In this document: positions 22,201 to 34,100 of the stretch, piece by piece
Position numbering within the stretch: position 1 is the first letter of the stretch
How the letters are laid out: every line of letters begins with the position of its first letter
Origin: Pelecanus crispus
Taxonomy: Eukaryota; Chordata; Aves; Pelecaniformes; Pelecanidae
Direction: 5' to 3'
Length of the DNA stretch: 64,000 nt
Assembly: GCF_030463565.1 (NCBI RefSeq)
Contig: NC_134643.1
Coordinates: 74,769,721-74,833,720 of the forward strand
Translations under genes and position numbers: made by a program
Notes under the pieces: model-generated
Database searches by the model: none
The model's input: the letters and a program-made list of their open reading frames with translations, nothing else
Told to the model about the DNA's origin: nothing

Positions 22201-25175
22201 CAGGCACCCAGCATGGGGAGCATACGTAGAAAATGTGGCATTGTTCTATGGTCAGGTGCAGTAAACGCTAAATTTACTGCAGCTGCTATTTTTGAAAATT
22301 ATTCTTCCTGTGGTCTCATGAAAGGGGCTGAAAATCTGAATGTCATGAATAATTTGGTGAGCACTCAGGGTAACGAGACTTCTCAGAAGGACCTGTGGAT
22401 ATCCTAATAACAAGTTAGCGGGGCCCAAAAAATAATTAGACAACTTTTCTATTGTTTTTGCTGTTCTTTGAAAAGAAAATTGTTCTTTGACGCTAGACCT
22501 GGAAATCCTTAGTTGGGCAAAGAAGATACCTTCAGGCCTGAAATATTCACTGCAATCTCCCAGTGCTTCCAATAGCCAAAGCGTACTGTTTGTCTCTGGC
22601 TCTTTGATGTGGAATGGATATACAAGGTTTGTTCCTGCTCATTTATGTTCTTAACAAGCGTGTTCTTAGGGCTGGCAACAAAAGAAGAGGAACAGTAATG
22701 TCAAGAAATAATGTCTCTATAGCAATAGAGGACTACAGCTAAAGCAATTAAAATTATATAGGTGGTGAAACTGAATTACTTTATTAGTTAACTGTAAATG
22801 GCTTCACTGTGTCTGCTTGTTATTGACTCCAAACTACATATCTGCCTAGGAATCACAGCAAGCAGAAATACATTTTTTTTATAAATTATAAAAGTTAAAT
22901 TGCACTAAAATTTAAATACTTGGAGAAGTTTCTTTGAAAGAAAAAGCTGCTTCCAAGCCGTCATACTTTCTAAGTTGCCTTTATTCTGGCAGCTGCATTT
23001 CCAGACTCGACAGTGGCATGATGCCTTGAGCTTCCTGCTCTCTGGACAAGGATTCAAAAGATCTGGATCTGTTGGAGTTTTTCCTGAGCTCTGCACAGAC
23101 TTCCTGCATGACCATCAGCAAACATGAACGGTTTCAATGCGTCTCCTTCAAATATGAATATTACTTGCTATTTAGCCAGCTGTCTTGGTCTTGCCTGCTG
23201 CACCTTAGCTCCCGTGCTGAGGCCTCCAGCGGTTTAGAAGACCATTGCCGTAGGAGAATTCTGGGCCACAAGTAGCTGCTGCCTTGACTGGGTCTCCTCT
23301 CTGAGTCGTTCCAGGAACAGCAGAGCGGCTCAGGGTTGGAGTATTTAGATGCTAGCATAAATAAAATAATAAAGGAGCATTTGGCCAAGCGTCAGACTGA
23401 GTACTTGAGGACTCATTCTACTGTGAGTTTCTATGTGGCTTTGCTTTGTAATGCAGTATTAAGGCTTGAGAATGTGTTCGCTGTCAGACCTTAGGAATTA
23501 TGTAAATTCAAATTTTAAGATGGTATGGTATATCAAAATCCCATTTATCCATTTTTTGTTTTCTTTTCTAAAAAAGTCAATATTTTCCTTCTATCCAATA
23601 GAACCAAAAGTTTCTTTGCAGCTGTTATGTATGTACTCAGATTTCAGCGTGAAGTTTATCTTTACAAGCCAGCCCTTATGATTTAAGTAAGTCTGTTGGA
23701 ATATGTTTTTAAAATAAGTCTTTTACAAAGGAAAAAGTTTCATGCTTCTGAACACTGGGGGACGTTTTTGAGACTTTACAAGGTTAGCATTTGCTCATGA
23801 AATGTGCTGGAAGAAGCAGCTGGTTCCCTGGAGCTACGCTTCAGAGATCTGTTGTTGTTGGATGGTTTAAAGACTGACCCACAAACCTGCTGTGTTGTTA
23901 GTGTATTGGTACTTCTATGAATCAAGATTACTCTTGTCACAGCTATTCAGCATGGCTAGACTAGGCTTTGGAAATGTAATTAATTTAACCCTGTGCTTTA
24001 GAAATTAAGGTGGTCTGGCTTCTAATTTCCTGTAACTAATACAAGGTAGGAATGCAAAGAAAATAGAAACAGACCTCAAGGAAAAAGTCTTAGTCTGGTT
24101 CTTTGTTCTGTAGCTACTTTAAAGGCTTTGTTTCGATTACAGAATAAGTATATATAAGTAAGCAATTTCTTTTAGGACTATGGGAAAGCAAAACTTTTCT
24201 TGTCTGATTGATTGTCTAGCAAGCTTCCGATGAGTTTTGTGTCATTGTGCTTGGGAAGTGCTCTGCTGTGGGAGGCACTGGAAAGTGTCATGTCCTGTAT
24301 TGGAATTGGTAGTGATATGTTTCCCCTGTCTCAGTTCTTGTTAGTAAATTGTAGTAGGTGATGTACTGCATCGCCTTTCCATGCGATATCCATGGCCTGG
24401 GAGACTAATAAATTCCTACCTGGATGAGACTTTCTTCTCTGCCAGATGAACTCACTGAGTTTTAGTGAGGATCTTGTATTCATTTACTGTCAGCATCTGG
24501 AAAAAGTATTGTAGAGGACATAAATACAACTGTTTCTCAGGAACTGCTATAATTAGCTCATAAAGGAATGGTGATGCTCTTCTGGAAGGTGTAAGAAAAC
24601 TTTCCGTAATGGAAAATACCTCCCCCAGGGTGGTTTTGCTAAAGTTCCAGTTAAGATATTATCTACACCTATAAAGAAGTCAGAGAAATTCCAGTAAAAG
24701 CCCAACTGTGATTGACAGAAAGCTGATGCTGAGGTTTTACAACAAACCAAAAATCCAGGAGAGGTGAGAAGATTGCACTAAATCTTGTGGGCCTCGTTCT
24801 TCAAAGCATTGCTTCATCTTAAACTGCATAAAACCATTCTTTAGTATTTTTCTGTACGGGTAGAGGACCATGGCCTTGTAAGGGAGAGGATGCTGTTCAT
24901 CGATATGATTTGTAGCATAATGGAGTCTTGGACAATTATGTGAAAGGGATTTATATAAAGAATTTACAGTTCTGAACATGAGCTTCATCTATTTTAAGGG
25001 ACACCGTGGTGAAGGTTACCAGTGGTAGAATAACTAGAGTCTGTGTCAGAAATCGTTGAAGGAGACAAAGGTCAGGCAAAACTAGTACAGAACCCGTATT
25101 GTGTAAACTCCGTTTTCCTAATAATTGAAGGAAACAGGCTGGAAGCTGTTCTCTGAAAGAGGCTGAAAGAACTCG

Positions 25176-25204
25176 TAATCACTAATTCTCCTAATCACTA
25201 ATTC
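25176..25204. repeat. Short tandem duplication, period 16
   Basis: The 13-base unit taatcactaattc occurs at 25176-25188 and again at 25192-25204. It is a small local duplication with no known function. Confidence 0.7.
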
Positions 25205-26228
25205 CTGTGGACTATTAGGCACCCTGATATCTCTTAGAAAGGGGGAAAAGAGTTTTCCAAATTTCCAAACCCGCCAAGTGAGGATATAAGACAAATTAAA
25301 GTACAAAATGTGAATTACGTGCAGTGTAATAAAATTCCAGTCACATTAAGAATGCAAAATGGAGATATAATGAAGGAACGGATAATAATTTGTACTAAAT
25401 CTAGGAAAGTAGAAACCTACTCCAAGGCGCTGTGTTTGGCACGGCACCATTTTGAGTGTCAGTGAGGTTTTAGCTGCCATGGGAACAAACCCTACTGCAG
25501 AGGGTGGGAGAGAGCAAGGGGAAAGGAAGAAGAATTTGTAGTTTTAATACCTTCTCTGTTGGTGTAATTAAAGCTCACGGGTTAGCAGAAGACACAGGAT
25601 TTATAGCCCCTCTCAGCTCAAGCAACTACACTGGGAACTAGTCATGTTCTTCACCTTTAAACAAACTTGCAAATAAATTCTGTTTCAGTAGCCACAACCT
25701 TGTGACAGGAAAAACACAGGGTGGGAATGAAGTTTGCAAAATTTTCCTCTCATTGTGGCAAAGGACGTCACTCACTTTGCCGTGCAATTCTGGCCTCTCC
25801 TTTAATGGGTCTTTTCATTCTGGTTTTACATCATGTTGATGGGGACTTTGCCCTGAGGCTTTTGGGGAGCAGGGTGTAGTGGGCACACTGGGAAGGACCA
25901 GGGTCTGGATGGGAAAGCTTTGTGAATCACCTGTTCACCCTACATCCTCTCTTTTTCCATGGACCCCCCCCCTTTTTTTTTCTGGTCCAGTCTTTTGCTT
26001 CCTAGGAATGAGCAATTAAGAAGATCAGGATTTTTTTTTTTTTTTTTTTTCCCTCTCCACAAAGCTTTGTCACGTGCCCCATCAAACTTACAGCAACTTA
26101 CAAATGAAAATACCCCCAGGGGGGTTTAGATGCTCTTCAGGATTTCCAGCTAGGGCACCTGGTGTCTTTGCTTTGCCTGTGTAGCCAGTGTCCTGGAGTT
26201 GATAGGAGGGGATAAAGGAAAAAAAAGT

Positions 26229-26260
26229 GAGGTGGGGGTGGGGGGTGAGGATGGGGGGGA
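26229..26260 (+). repeat. G-rich tract, possible quadruplex
   Basis: Runs of five, six and seven G separated by T and tgaggat could form four G-tracts if the last run folds on itself. It lies about 220 bases before the TATA-like site at 26453. Confidence 0.45.
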
Positions 26261-26452
26261 AGACCAATACCAAGTGCTCAGGCAAAGCAAGAGACAAAAC
26301 AAGTTCCCCCACCCTTATGCTTTTTCCTTTCTCTACCTCCAGTATAAGATGCACCATCCCTAGACAGGGTAGTTTCTAAGAGGTGGTTTTCCCCTCCAAT
26401 TTTTCCCTCTTCTAAGCTGGGACAAGTGCCTGTGCATGCATGTGTGGGTATG

Positions 26453-26520
26453 TATAAGCGACAGAGGAAGCTTACCTACAAAAACTGCTAGGCACCATCT
26501 CTGGGGACTTCTGCTGCCAG
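26453..26520 (+). promoter_or_regulatory. Candidate SLCO1C1 core promoter and untranslated first exon
   Basis: TATAAG at 26453-26458 is followed, at the distance of a typical start site, by a short segment ending in a near-perfect splice donor, CTGCCAG|gtaaga (gt at 26521). A non-coding first exon is needed because the first coding exon of SLCO1C1 starts with an acceptor at 30957-30958. A second donor, CACAG|gtgagt at 26916, is an alternative. No transcript evidence is available, so this is inference. Confidence 0.3.
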
Positions 26521-26759
26521 GTAAGATGTGGCTTTTCTTCTTCTCTTTGTTAAGTCACCTTTCAGAAAGGATGTCCTTCAGCTGGGTTCATGGGTAAACT
26601 CTCTGTACCGGTCTCCTGTGTCCACCTATTCTAGCAAGTGCAGCTCCTATGCCTGCGGTCTGACACACAATAAAGGCATGTCTAAGGAGGCTTACTGCAA
26701 AGCGGAGGAGTTTCCAGTGGGGGGGAAGGACTTTTTTTTTTTGTTGCCTGGAGTTTAAA

Positions 26760-27110
26760 TGAGTGGAGGGGTGCTTTGGGGACTGCCTGGCAGCGTCTCA
26801 GCCCACTGCATGCATGCTCAGCGATGGGCTCGTCCTTGGACCTGACCATCGGGCACAGCCCCACATGTCAGCCCTTGGGAGGGTGAGCACCGCTGCCGCC
26901 CGAGCTGTGTCACAGGTGAGTTATCAGGCATGCTTTTGGCGGGACGGAAAGCAGAGCCACCAGAGAGGGCCCCCGCACCCTGGCCAGCTGGAGCCAGGAA
27001 CGCAAGGAGGGGTCGGAGCCCCAGCTGTGAGCCCTGGTGACAGGCAGGGAGAAGGTGTGAGCGTGGCCAGCAGCTGTCCTTCGGGCAGAGTGTCACCTGC
27101 CTGGACTTAC
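26760..27110 (+). other. GC-rich patch with a strong splice donor
   Basis: This 350-base block is clearly richer in G and C than its surroundings and contains several CpGs. It holds CACAG|gtgagt at 26911-26920. It could be a CpG-type promoter or first exon for SLCO1C1, or an unrelated GC-rich relic. The open frames in it look random. Confidence 0.3.
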
Positions 27111-29100
27111 TCAGTTGTTGTAGGTGTGATGAAGTTTGTGACGATCCCTCTGCTTCAGGGCACCCACTTCAGTGTCTTTCCTTCCTGCTAGAATGACTGA
27201 TGATCAAATTCTGCCCACTATTTATTTCAGTACCCCCACAAAAGGCAATTTTAAGGTGGAACCCACTTGGTTTGATTTGATTCTTCCTAAGTGTGGTGGT
27301 AAAACACCATGTTCTTCCCTCTTTTAGCTTCGCAGAGACTAAAATGTCTTTGGTTTTGATGGCTCGTGTTCAGTCCTGTCCAAAAGAACCTCTGTTCTGT
27401 ACATCTATTTTGGGGATGATGGTGCAGAACACATTAACAGAATTAGACTCTGTTTCCACTTACATATCTAGTCTTCCTTGACTATCATGGAGTAGAGCAG
27501 CTTTTTTAGGACAGAAAACTCCTTTACACAGTGCTTTTTTCAATGGCTTGCTTTCTTAATTTCTGGTAAAAGTTACAAAATGGATTTAGAAGAACTAATC
27601 CATGGAAACTCTATTGATTAAATGTCTTCAGAGATCCTTCAAGATTTCAGAGTGCTCTGCAACCTTCAGAAGATGCTACCTGTAATTAGGAAATACTGCT
27701 TAGATGGTATTTGGTTGAAGGAAGAGAAAATGCATTGTCTATGTATACACATTTGACTGTTCATGCTTTGGTACATTTGGTTTTGTTCTCCCCATATGGT
27801 TATTTGCTTATATAAGAGCTGAGTATCTTTACTGCCAGAAAACCTGCATTATGGAAGATTGTGTGCAGGTTTAATAATAACGACTGATAAAACCAATGAC
27901 CATGTTTTTACCATTGCAAGTACTATGTGGTAAAGATACATACTTAAATCGAGAAGCAAATCTAAATCTAAATCTTATGCCAAGGTAATTGTTGCTCAGG
28001 TCTTATTCTTAAACTGTTAATGAGTAGAGAGAATGCACTTTACCCATACAATAATAGCCTTTCAGTTAGGAGTTTATCTTCCAACACATCTAGCTTTAAG
28101 TAATTTGCGCGTGTGTATGTGCGCATATGCATCCAAGCACAGACACTTCTGCAGTCTTACATGTGTTAGATCACATAAAGAACGCGTGATTATATACATC
28201 TCAATTACGTGCACGCACACACACACATATATACAGGGAGAGATGCATGGAGGCTGCTAGATACAGAAGGCTTGAATTTAGCACTGTGACCTTGAAAGGG
28301 TTGAATTTGGCCCAGAGTGTTTCAGTGGTGATGAGGTGACTGTATTTATGCTGTCTTTTTAAAGCACAAGATAGAAAATAGAGAACACCGACCTTTCTTG
28401 CACAAGCAGAGTGCCACAGACTGATTCTTTGTTGTTGTCAGCCAAACTGGTCCAGTAACCTGACCTCAGTGAAATGTGCCACTACTTAGGATTACGTCTT
28501 GCTGGCATTCCTGTCACACCTGGGAAGGAAGAGCTGACACAGGCTATCCGTCCTCATGTTTCATGGCACTGGAGAAATATGGTATCCAAGATACGGCAAA
28601 AACCCAAGGCTGTCACTGTACCCAAGTCAGTAACAGACCATCCTTACCAGCCAGGGATCTGCTTTGATAAAAACACAGCTCTCTCTGACATGCCGGTGCA
28701 GTTGGCAGTGTATTACAAATATTCCGGTATATTACCAACAGCACCAAAAAGTATTTGAGTGGCATAGGACAAGTTTGTGATTAGAGTGAAACACATATTT
28801 ACGCTGGTTGCATGAAAGAGGAAAGATTAAAGTTAATATTGCAGTGGGCTGTGGTATCACTGGGCACGCTGCTCTGCTCTCTGTCTTGTGGCAAGAGTTT
28901 CCCTCAGAAGCATTGTCAGGGCAACTGAACTGATGCTCTGAGATATAGGGATGCATGTTGCTCTGGGCCAGAAAACTACCGACCTCCTTAAAGCCGTGCC
29001 ATAGGAACAATTGGGGATACACTAAAGCCTGTAAAGCTTGTATGGCTGTCAGTCCTTCCTAGCACACTTCCATTTGACCTCCAGAGTCAGATAATAAATG

Positions 29101-29153
29101 GTAATAATTTTTATACTGTAATAACTTTTTATACTGCAATAATTTTTTATACT
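29101..29153. repeat. Tandem repeat, about 18 bp x 3
   Basis: Three neighbouring units of the form gtaataa-(t)n-atact occupy 29101-29117, 29118-29135 and 29136-29153, differing by one or two bases. Confidence 0.9.
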
Positions 29154-29574
29154 GCTGAGTATAAGTTCTGTTTAAGTACCACTGTCCATTTGAGAATTGT
29201 ACCAACTCAGTGTGGCATGAACTTACATGCTGCTGTCAAGCATTGGTGTGCCATATTCCACCCTCACGCTTCCAAGGCATTTTTTTCCTTTTTTGGTCAA
29301 ACCTGCATATGAGGTGCAGTGGGGGAGACTGTGCAGGCCCCCTGCTCCCCTGCTGCACCTTCTCTAGTTGGATGTTGTTTTGCTCAGAGATAAGGATAAT
29401 TCATTTAGTTGTGTTTCAAATGTTTTCCTTTTTCAGTTTGTTTTTTTTTTTTTTCAGTCCAAGATTGCTGTAGTAGTAATATGCAGAGCATTTCAAACCT
29501 TAAGCTAAAGGCTATTTGATATGCTTAGATGGTAGCATGCCTTATGTGAGTGTCATGCCCATGCTCACGAGTTT

Positions 29575-29720
29575 GAATGAATTTATCCTCACGTGAGTGC
29601 TGCAAGGTGCGTGCTGTCATTCCCCATTGTACAAGTTCAGAAGTGGGGCATAGAGAGACGATGTGACATTTCCCAAGATTGCAAGAAAGTCAGAAGCAGA
29701 GCAGGAATAGGTTATAAGTT
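29575..29720 (+). repeat. MIR/CORE-SINE-like relic
   Basis: The order of segments matches MIR: 'aatttatcctcac', 'ccccattgtacaagttcag', 'ggggcatagagagacgatgtgac', 'tttcccaagattgcaag', and 'cagaagcagagcaggaatag'. These correspond to the aatcctcac / ccattttacaga / ggcacagagaggttaagt / gcccaaggtca / ggcagagctgggat series. It is the better of the two CORE-SINE copies in the window and lies about 1.25 kb before the first coding exon of SLCO1C1. Confidence 0.7.
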
Positions 29721-30975
29721 TTCTGCAGCGAGCACAAACCATTCTTATTTTGTTATTGTTGTTTTTTAAAAATCTGTATACTCATTAGTGCTGACAAGGA
29801 AATACATTGGAGTCCCTGTCAGGGCAGTGTCAAATGCAAATATTTCTCTTACATGTAGTCAGTAGCTCTTAGTTCATCCGATGTGATGGCGACATCTCAG
29901 TGAAAATGTAGGTACTACAGCCACAGCCTTTTTGCGTTGTCCATATATGAACAGAGCCTAGGCAAGTATTTGCATGAGCAAATCTTAGCATCTAGATGTA
30001 CTTTTGTTATTTTCACATACATATCTGGAAACACAAGTACCTACTGCACAGAACCTTGGCAAGCCATGAAAACATGTGTATGTATATATACATAAAACCG
30101 TATACATTTTTTACTTCTTTAAGACCTGTGTCTTTAGACAAATATAAAAGAATAGGAACTTCTCCTATTTGTGTTTTCAGCCAGCAGTTCTATAAAACAT
30201 AGTGCTGCTTAAAAGTGAACACAGAAGCTGATTTCATAAATATTTTCAGCTCTGATTTAGAGATTGAAAATAAGAACAAAGTACTGCAGTATGTAAGTAG
30301 AGATTTAAGAATTACTGATACCTTTTGTTCTCAAAGCGCAGTATTTAGGTTTTCTTTACTTCTTTGTATTTACCTGCAAAGAAGCAAATTCACATTTTTC
30401 CTATAACAATTGACCACTGAGCCCTAAGGCTCTATCTAAAATGGTAAAGGGAACTAAACCTCTTTATTCTTGTGTAACTCATTAGCTAACATCAGACAAT
30501 TAGAGCTAATGTTTCAATCTAAAACAATTCAAGACCCTCATTAATGGGGCTAGATTTCCTTTGATCTAATTAGTTAATGTCCCAGATCTATGGGAAATTC
30601 AGAGATCAGCTCTGAGAAATCTCTGCAGACATGGTCACATCTAGAAACGTGAACTTACATATAGGCTCCAGAAATGTTATTTAAAATGTTAACAAGCCTC
30701 ATTTAGACTGCCAGTAAAGCTAGAGAATGAAGATGATGACTGTTTGCTGAGTATGATTTAATCATAATTATTATAGGCAAGTAGATTGCAAATTTCCATA
30801 ATTAAACATCCAGTCCACTGGTGAGATTCTGTTGTAAAGGTTGATAATTGCTGTTGTAGGGAAAAGAGTGCAGCGGGGTGTTGCTGTCACATGATGAGCT
30901 TTTGAGGCTGAGCTAATAGGATGCCCTTTTAAAATGTTCTCCGTGTTTTCTGGTTTAGGGGCAGGGGATATCAGC

Positions 30976-31104
30976 ATGGAGGTTTCATCAAAAGAAAATA
31001 CTCAGTTTTTTTCAAACAACACAATCCTGCCTGTTGACCGATCTTCATTCAAATCGGAATCTTCCGCATCCAAGGAAAAACAGTCGTGTTGTGGAGGTAT
31101 AAAG
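30976..31104 (+). CDS. SLCO1C1: SLCO1C1 first coding exon (residues 1-43)
   Basis: The acceptor is ggtttag at 30952-30958 (or the next AG at 30963-30964), leaving 11-17 nt of 5' UTR before ATG 30976. The exon encodes the cytosolic N terminus, including SSKENTQ and [11 protein letters not shown], and ends in phase 0 at the donor AAG|gtagag (31105). A donor at 31097 (gtataa) would lose the GIK that the family has, so 31104 is preferred. The 3,352-bp intron that follows holds a local duplication, an AT-rich inverted repeat and a CA run. Confidence 0.93.
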
Positions 31105-34100
31105 GTAGAGTAAGAGGTTTTGAATATTCCAGTAGGGACTTAGAAAACCTCTTTTTTGGTGAACTATCCCTTTTTCAGTTCTGATTATGTCTTTCTGAGT
31201 CAGTATGAAATTATTAAAGATATTTCTAAGTCACATCTGTATTTGCCTAACGTTTGGCAATGTTCAAATATAACACGTTGGTTGAGGCTTGTGTATTATG
31301 AGATCTTCAAGGGACATCCTGAAAGGTCACTATATCCTCCCTATTGCACCACCCTATTTTCCTGAAATTAAGAACAGAGTATCAGCAGACAGGTACCACA
31401 GGCAGCTGTTAGTACAGGTTGCTTTTTTAAGATTGTAGCCATGGTAGTCTGCTGGGCTCTAAAAAAAATCATATTTGTATTATGGTCCATGTGTTTTGAG
31501 TGCTATGTTATTAAAGTAGTATATATTAAAATAATATATAATTATGGTTTTATCTATATATAAAAATATTATATATTCCTGATTTGAGACAACTCCACAT
31601 GAGGTGACTTTGAAACAAAACTGGAGAAGTATCACCACTGTATCTGCATTTATTGCACCCACAAGAAGTATTTCCTCAAGGCAATGGAAGCTCCCTGCTT
31701 CATAATGTAAGCCTCATAATGTAGCTGTACCTACCTGATGGTAGGACCGCTGCACCTTGGAGGAGCGTTCCTCGCTGTATGGAACACTGGAGTACCTGTA
31801 CCTGATGCTTTGCCTACTGTCTCTACCTACTTTCCAAAGCCAGGCTGTGAAATTCTGACACTGTCTTAGGTGAGGTCTCAATAAATCACCATACAATGGT
31901 GAGATGAGATGGTTTGAGTTATGTGGAAAGTGAGTCTTTGGCCTTGCCCAGTTCTTTTCATCTTGCACAGTCTTTATTTCTGTTGTTATCACACACACAC
32001 ACGCACGCACGCACACATCTACTTTCAGCTACTAATCCAGCTTCCAATACAGTCAATGACTTCAGCAATAGTTGACCTGAAGTCTATAAATTATGCAAAG
32101 CAGTTAGGATATTGCGGGTTTAGTTGAGTCTGATGACTGCTATAAAAATACTTTGATTCTTGATTTCGTCTGATCCTGTAAAGGCCCAGAAATGGGGTTC
32201 TGTTTTGAAATAGAAGATGAGTTGTATTAATTACATTTGTAGCATAATAGTAATTCTATCATTGTTCCTCCATTTGCTGTAACAATAATCCGATTCCCTC
32301 ATTGAATAAACCTTCAGTCACAGATTAGCCAGTCAGGAATCAGCTATATTAACTCCAAAAATAGAAAAGCAATAATATGATTTCAACTCCGTTTCTTTCT
32401 GTTCAAAAAATTTGTGCCTTCTGGGAACCCAAACTGATATGATTAACCTATTCCAGTAGGGACGTAGAAACCTCTTTCTTTGGTGAACTAACCCTTTTTC
32501 AGTTCTGATTATGTCTTTCTGAGTCAGTATGAAATTATTAAAGATATTTCTAAGTCACAAAAATGTCTGCTTCAGATCTGTATTTGCCTAACGTTACCAA
32601 AACAATAAGCAGATTCAACAGGTTGTTTTTACCAATTATCAGCCTTCCCATATGTTAGAATTGCCTTTATTAACCAGAAACATGTGGTGAAATATTTACT
32701 TACAGTCACTGACAAACCACAGAAGAATGTGAAAACACGTGCACCTTTCTGTCCCAGCTCTAAATCGGGAGCATTTTTCCACCACTGCACATGGTCTTCA
32801 TCTCCCTCCTGGAATGGTTGCAAACCCAGTAGAAAAACTTATGCCAGAGACAGAGACATTTGAATTTCTAGTCTGACCGATATGATTTTCCTGTGAAAAA
32901 CTGTATTTGTTTTCACATTGCTATTTAAAAATCCAAGGGCATAAACACACAGAAAATGTAAAATATTATGGCAATATTTTTACTAGAGAGCTCTTTGAGA
33001 GCTGTGGGAAATAAGAACCAGATACTGTTTATTTACCCACAAGTGTTTCTGAAGGAGGGATAACCAGCACTGGATAAAGTGTGTTGAATGTAACACAGAG
33101 ATATATTTAAAGCTTAACACAAGAATTTGCGTTCAACAGCGATGCCAGTTTTATTACCAGTGTGCCTTGTCAAATGAGATGTTGTAAGGAGTATTGCACT
33201 GGAGGTGAGTACATTGCTTCAGAGCACCTGCTTACTGGAAGTGTGATTGCTCAGAGAGCAGGCCTAAGGAGTAGGACGAGGGTCTAGACCTCTCTTTATA
33301 TGAAACATTACTGTGTCTTTTAACTTCTGCTTTAGGGTTTGGGATTTTTTTAAAACACCTTTTAAAAAAAGCATCCCTATATATTCAGTCAACACAACCT
33401 GTATCTGAAGGTAGAAAGCAATGTGGTGGTTTCCATGACCAATTGCGAGGTGTATGAGTACCCCTGGAGCTCGTAAGCTCAGTAAGGCTGCATTCAGTGA
33501 AGGCAAATTTAGGCAATAGCTCTGCAGGAGTGAAACATTTGGTGCTAAGGACCTTGCACTCCCACTGTATGCATTTCAGGGTGGGGAGTTACTTCAGACC
33601 AGCTCTAGTCTTGTCCAAGGGACTGAAGAGCCATTGGCTGGTGAAGTGAAGGTAATGCCCTTCTGGAGCACATCTTCCTGTTTAATTCTGTGTAAAAGGG
33701 ATTCAGTCTGCACATTTGCAGTATGTACCAAAGCACAGTGAAGGCAGTAGGAGTTTCATTTCCAAAGCCTGATTCAGACTAACACGCTAAAACAGATATA
33801 GTGCTAACTAAGAGAAAATAACTGCCTCTGTAAAACAAAAGGATGAGAGAATGTTGTCCCTCAGCAAAAGGCAGTGAGCACTCAAAAGAAAATGTATGTA
33901 TTAGAGCTTGCAAGAGTTCTCGTGGGGAAAGGATGAGCCTGGAAGATAATTGCCTGGCAGGTCACTTGTTCTACTCATGGAGCCACGTACCAGGAGGCAG
34001 AGACTTCTCCCTCCTGGCCACCCTGGGCTTCAGTGGGAACAGCTTACCAGAACAGGACTCTTAAATACAGCCAATTGCAAAAGCCTATGTTAACAAATGC

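Larger units (their letters stand above)
11481..26450. other. Non-coding stretch between PDE3A and the SLCO1C1 upstream region
   Basis: No exon of a known family, RNA gene or full transposon was recognised here. It contains further AATAAA motifs (13288, 19701), an AU-rich block at about 19,060-19,400, GC-richer patches at about 14,760-14,930, 15,590-15,760 and 17,290-17,430, an 18-base T run at 22073-22090, and a 20-base T run at 26031-26050. Part of it may be distal PDE3A 3' UTR. Open frames up to 175 codons show no family resemblance. Confidence 0.7.
27111..30957. other. Upstream or intronic region before the first SLCO1C1 coding exon
   Basis: No coding exon was recognised. It contains a CG/CA-type alternating purine-pyrimidine stretch at about 28106-28130 and 28210-28233, the 18-base tandem repeat at 29101-29153, a 17-base T run near 29440, and a CORE-SINE-like relic at about 29575-29720. 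It probably belongs to the intron after an untranslated first exon. Confidence 0.6.

Noticed and set aside
28474..28758. 94-codon open frame on the + strand
   Set aside because: No family resemblance, no splice-site support and only modest length.
31740..31930. Possible old CR1 fragment
   Set aside because: The phrase 'taggtgaggtctcaataaat' recalls antisense CR1, but the flanks do not align, so it is not called.
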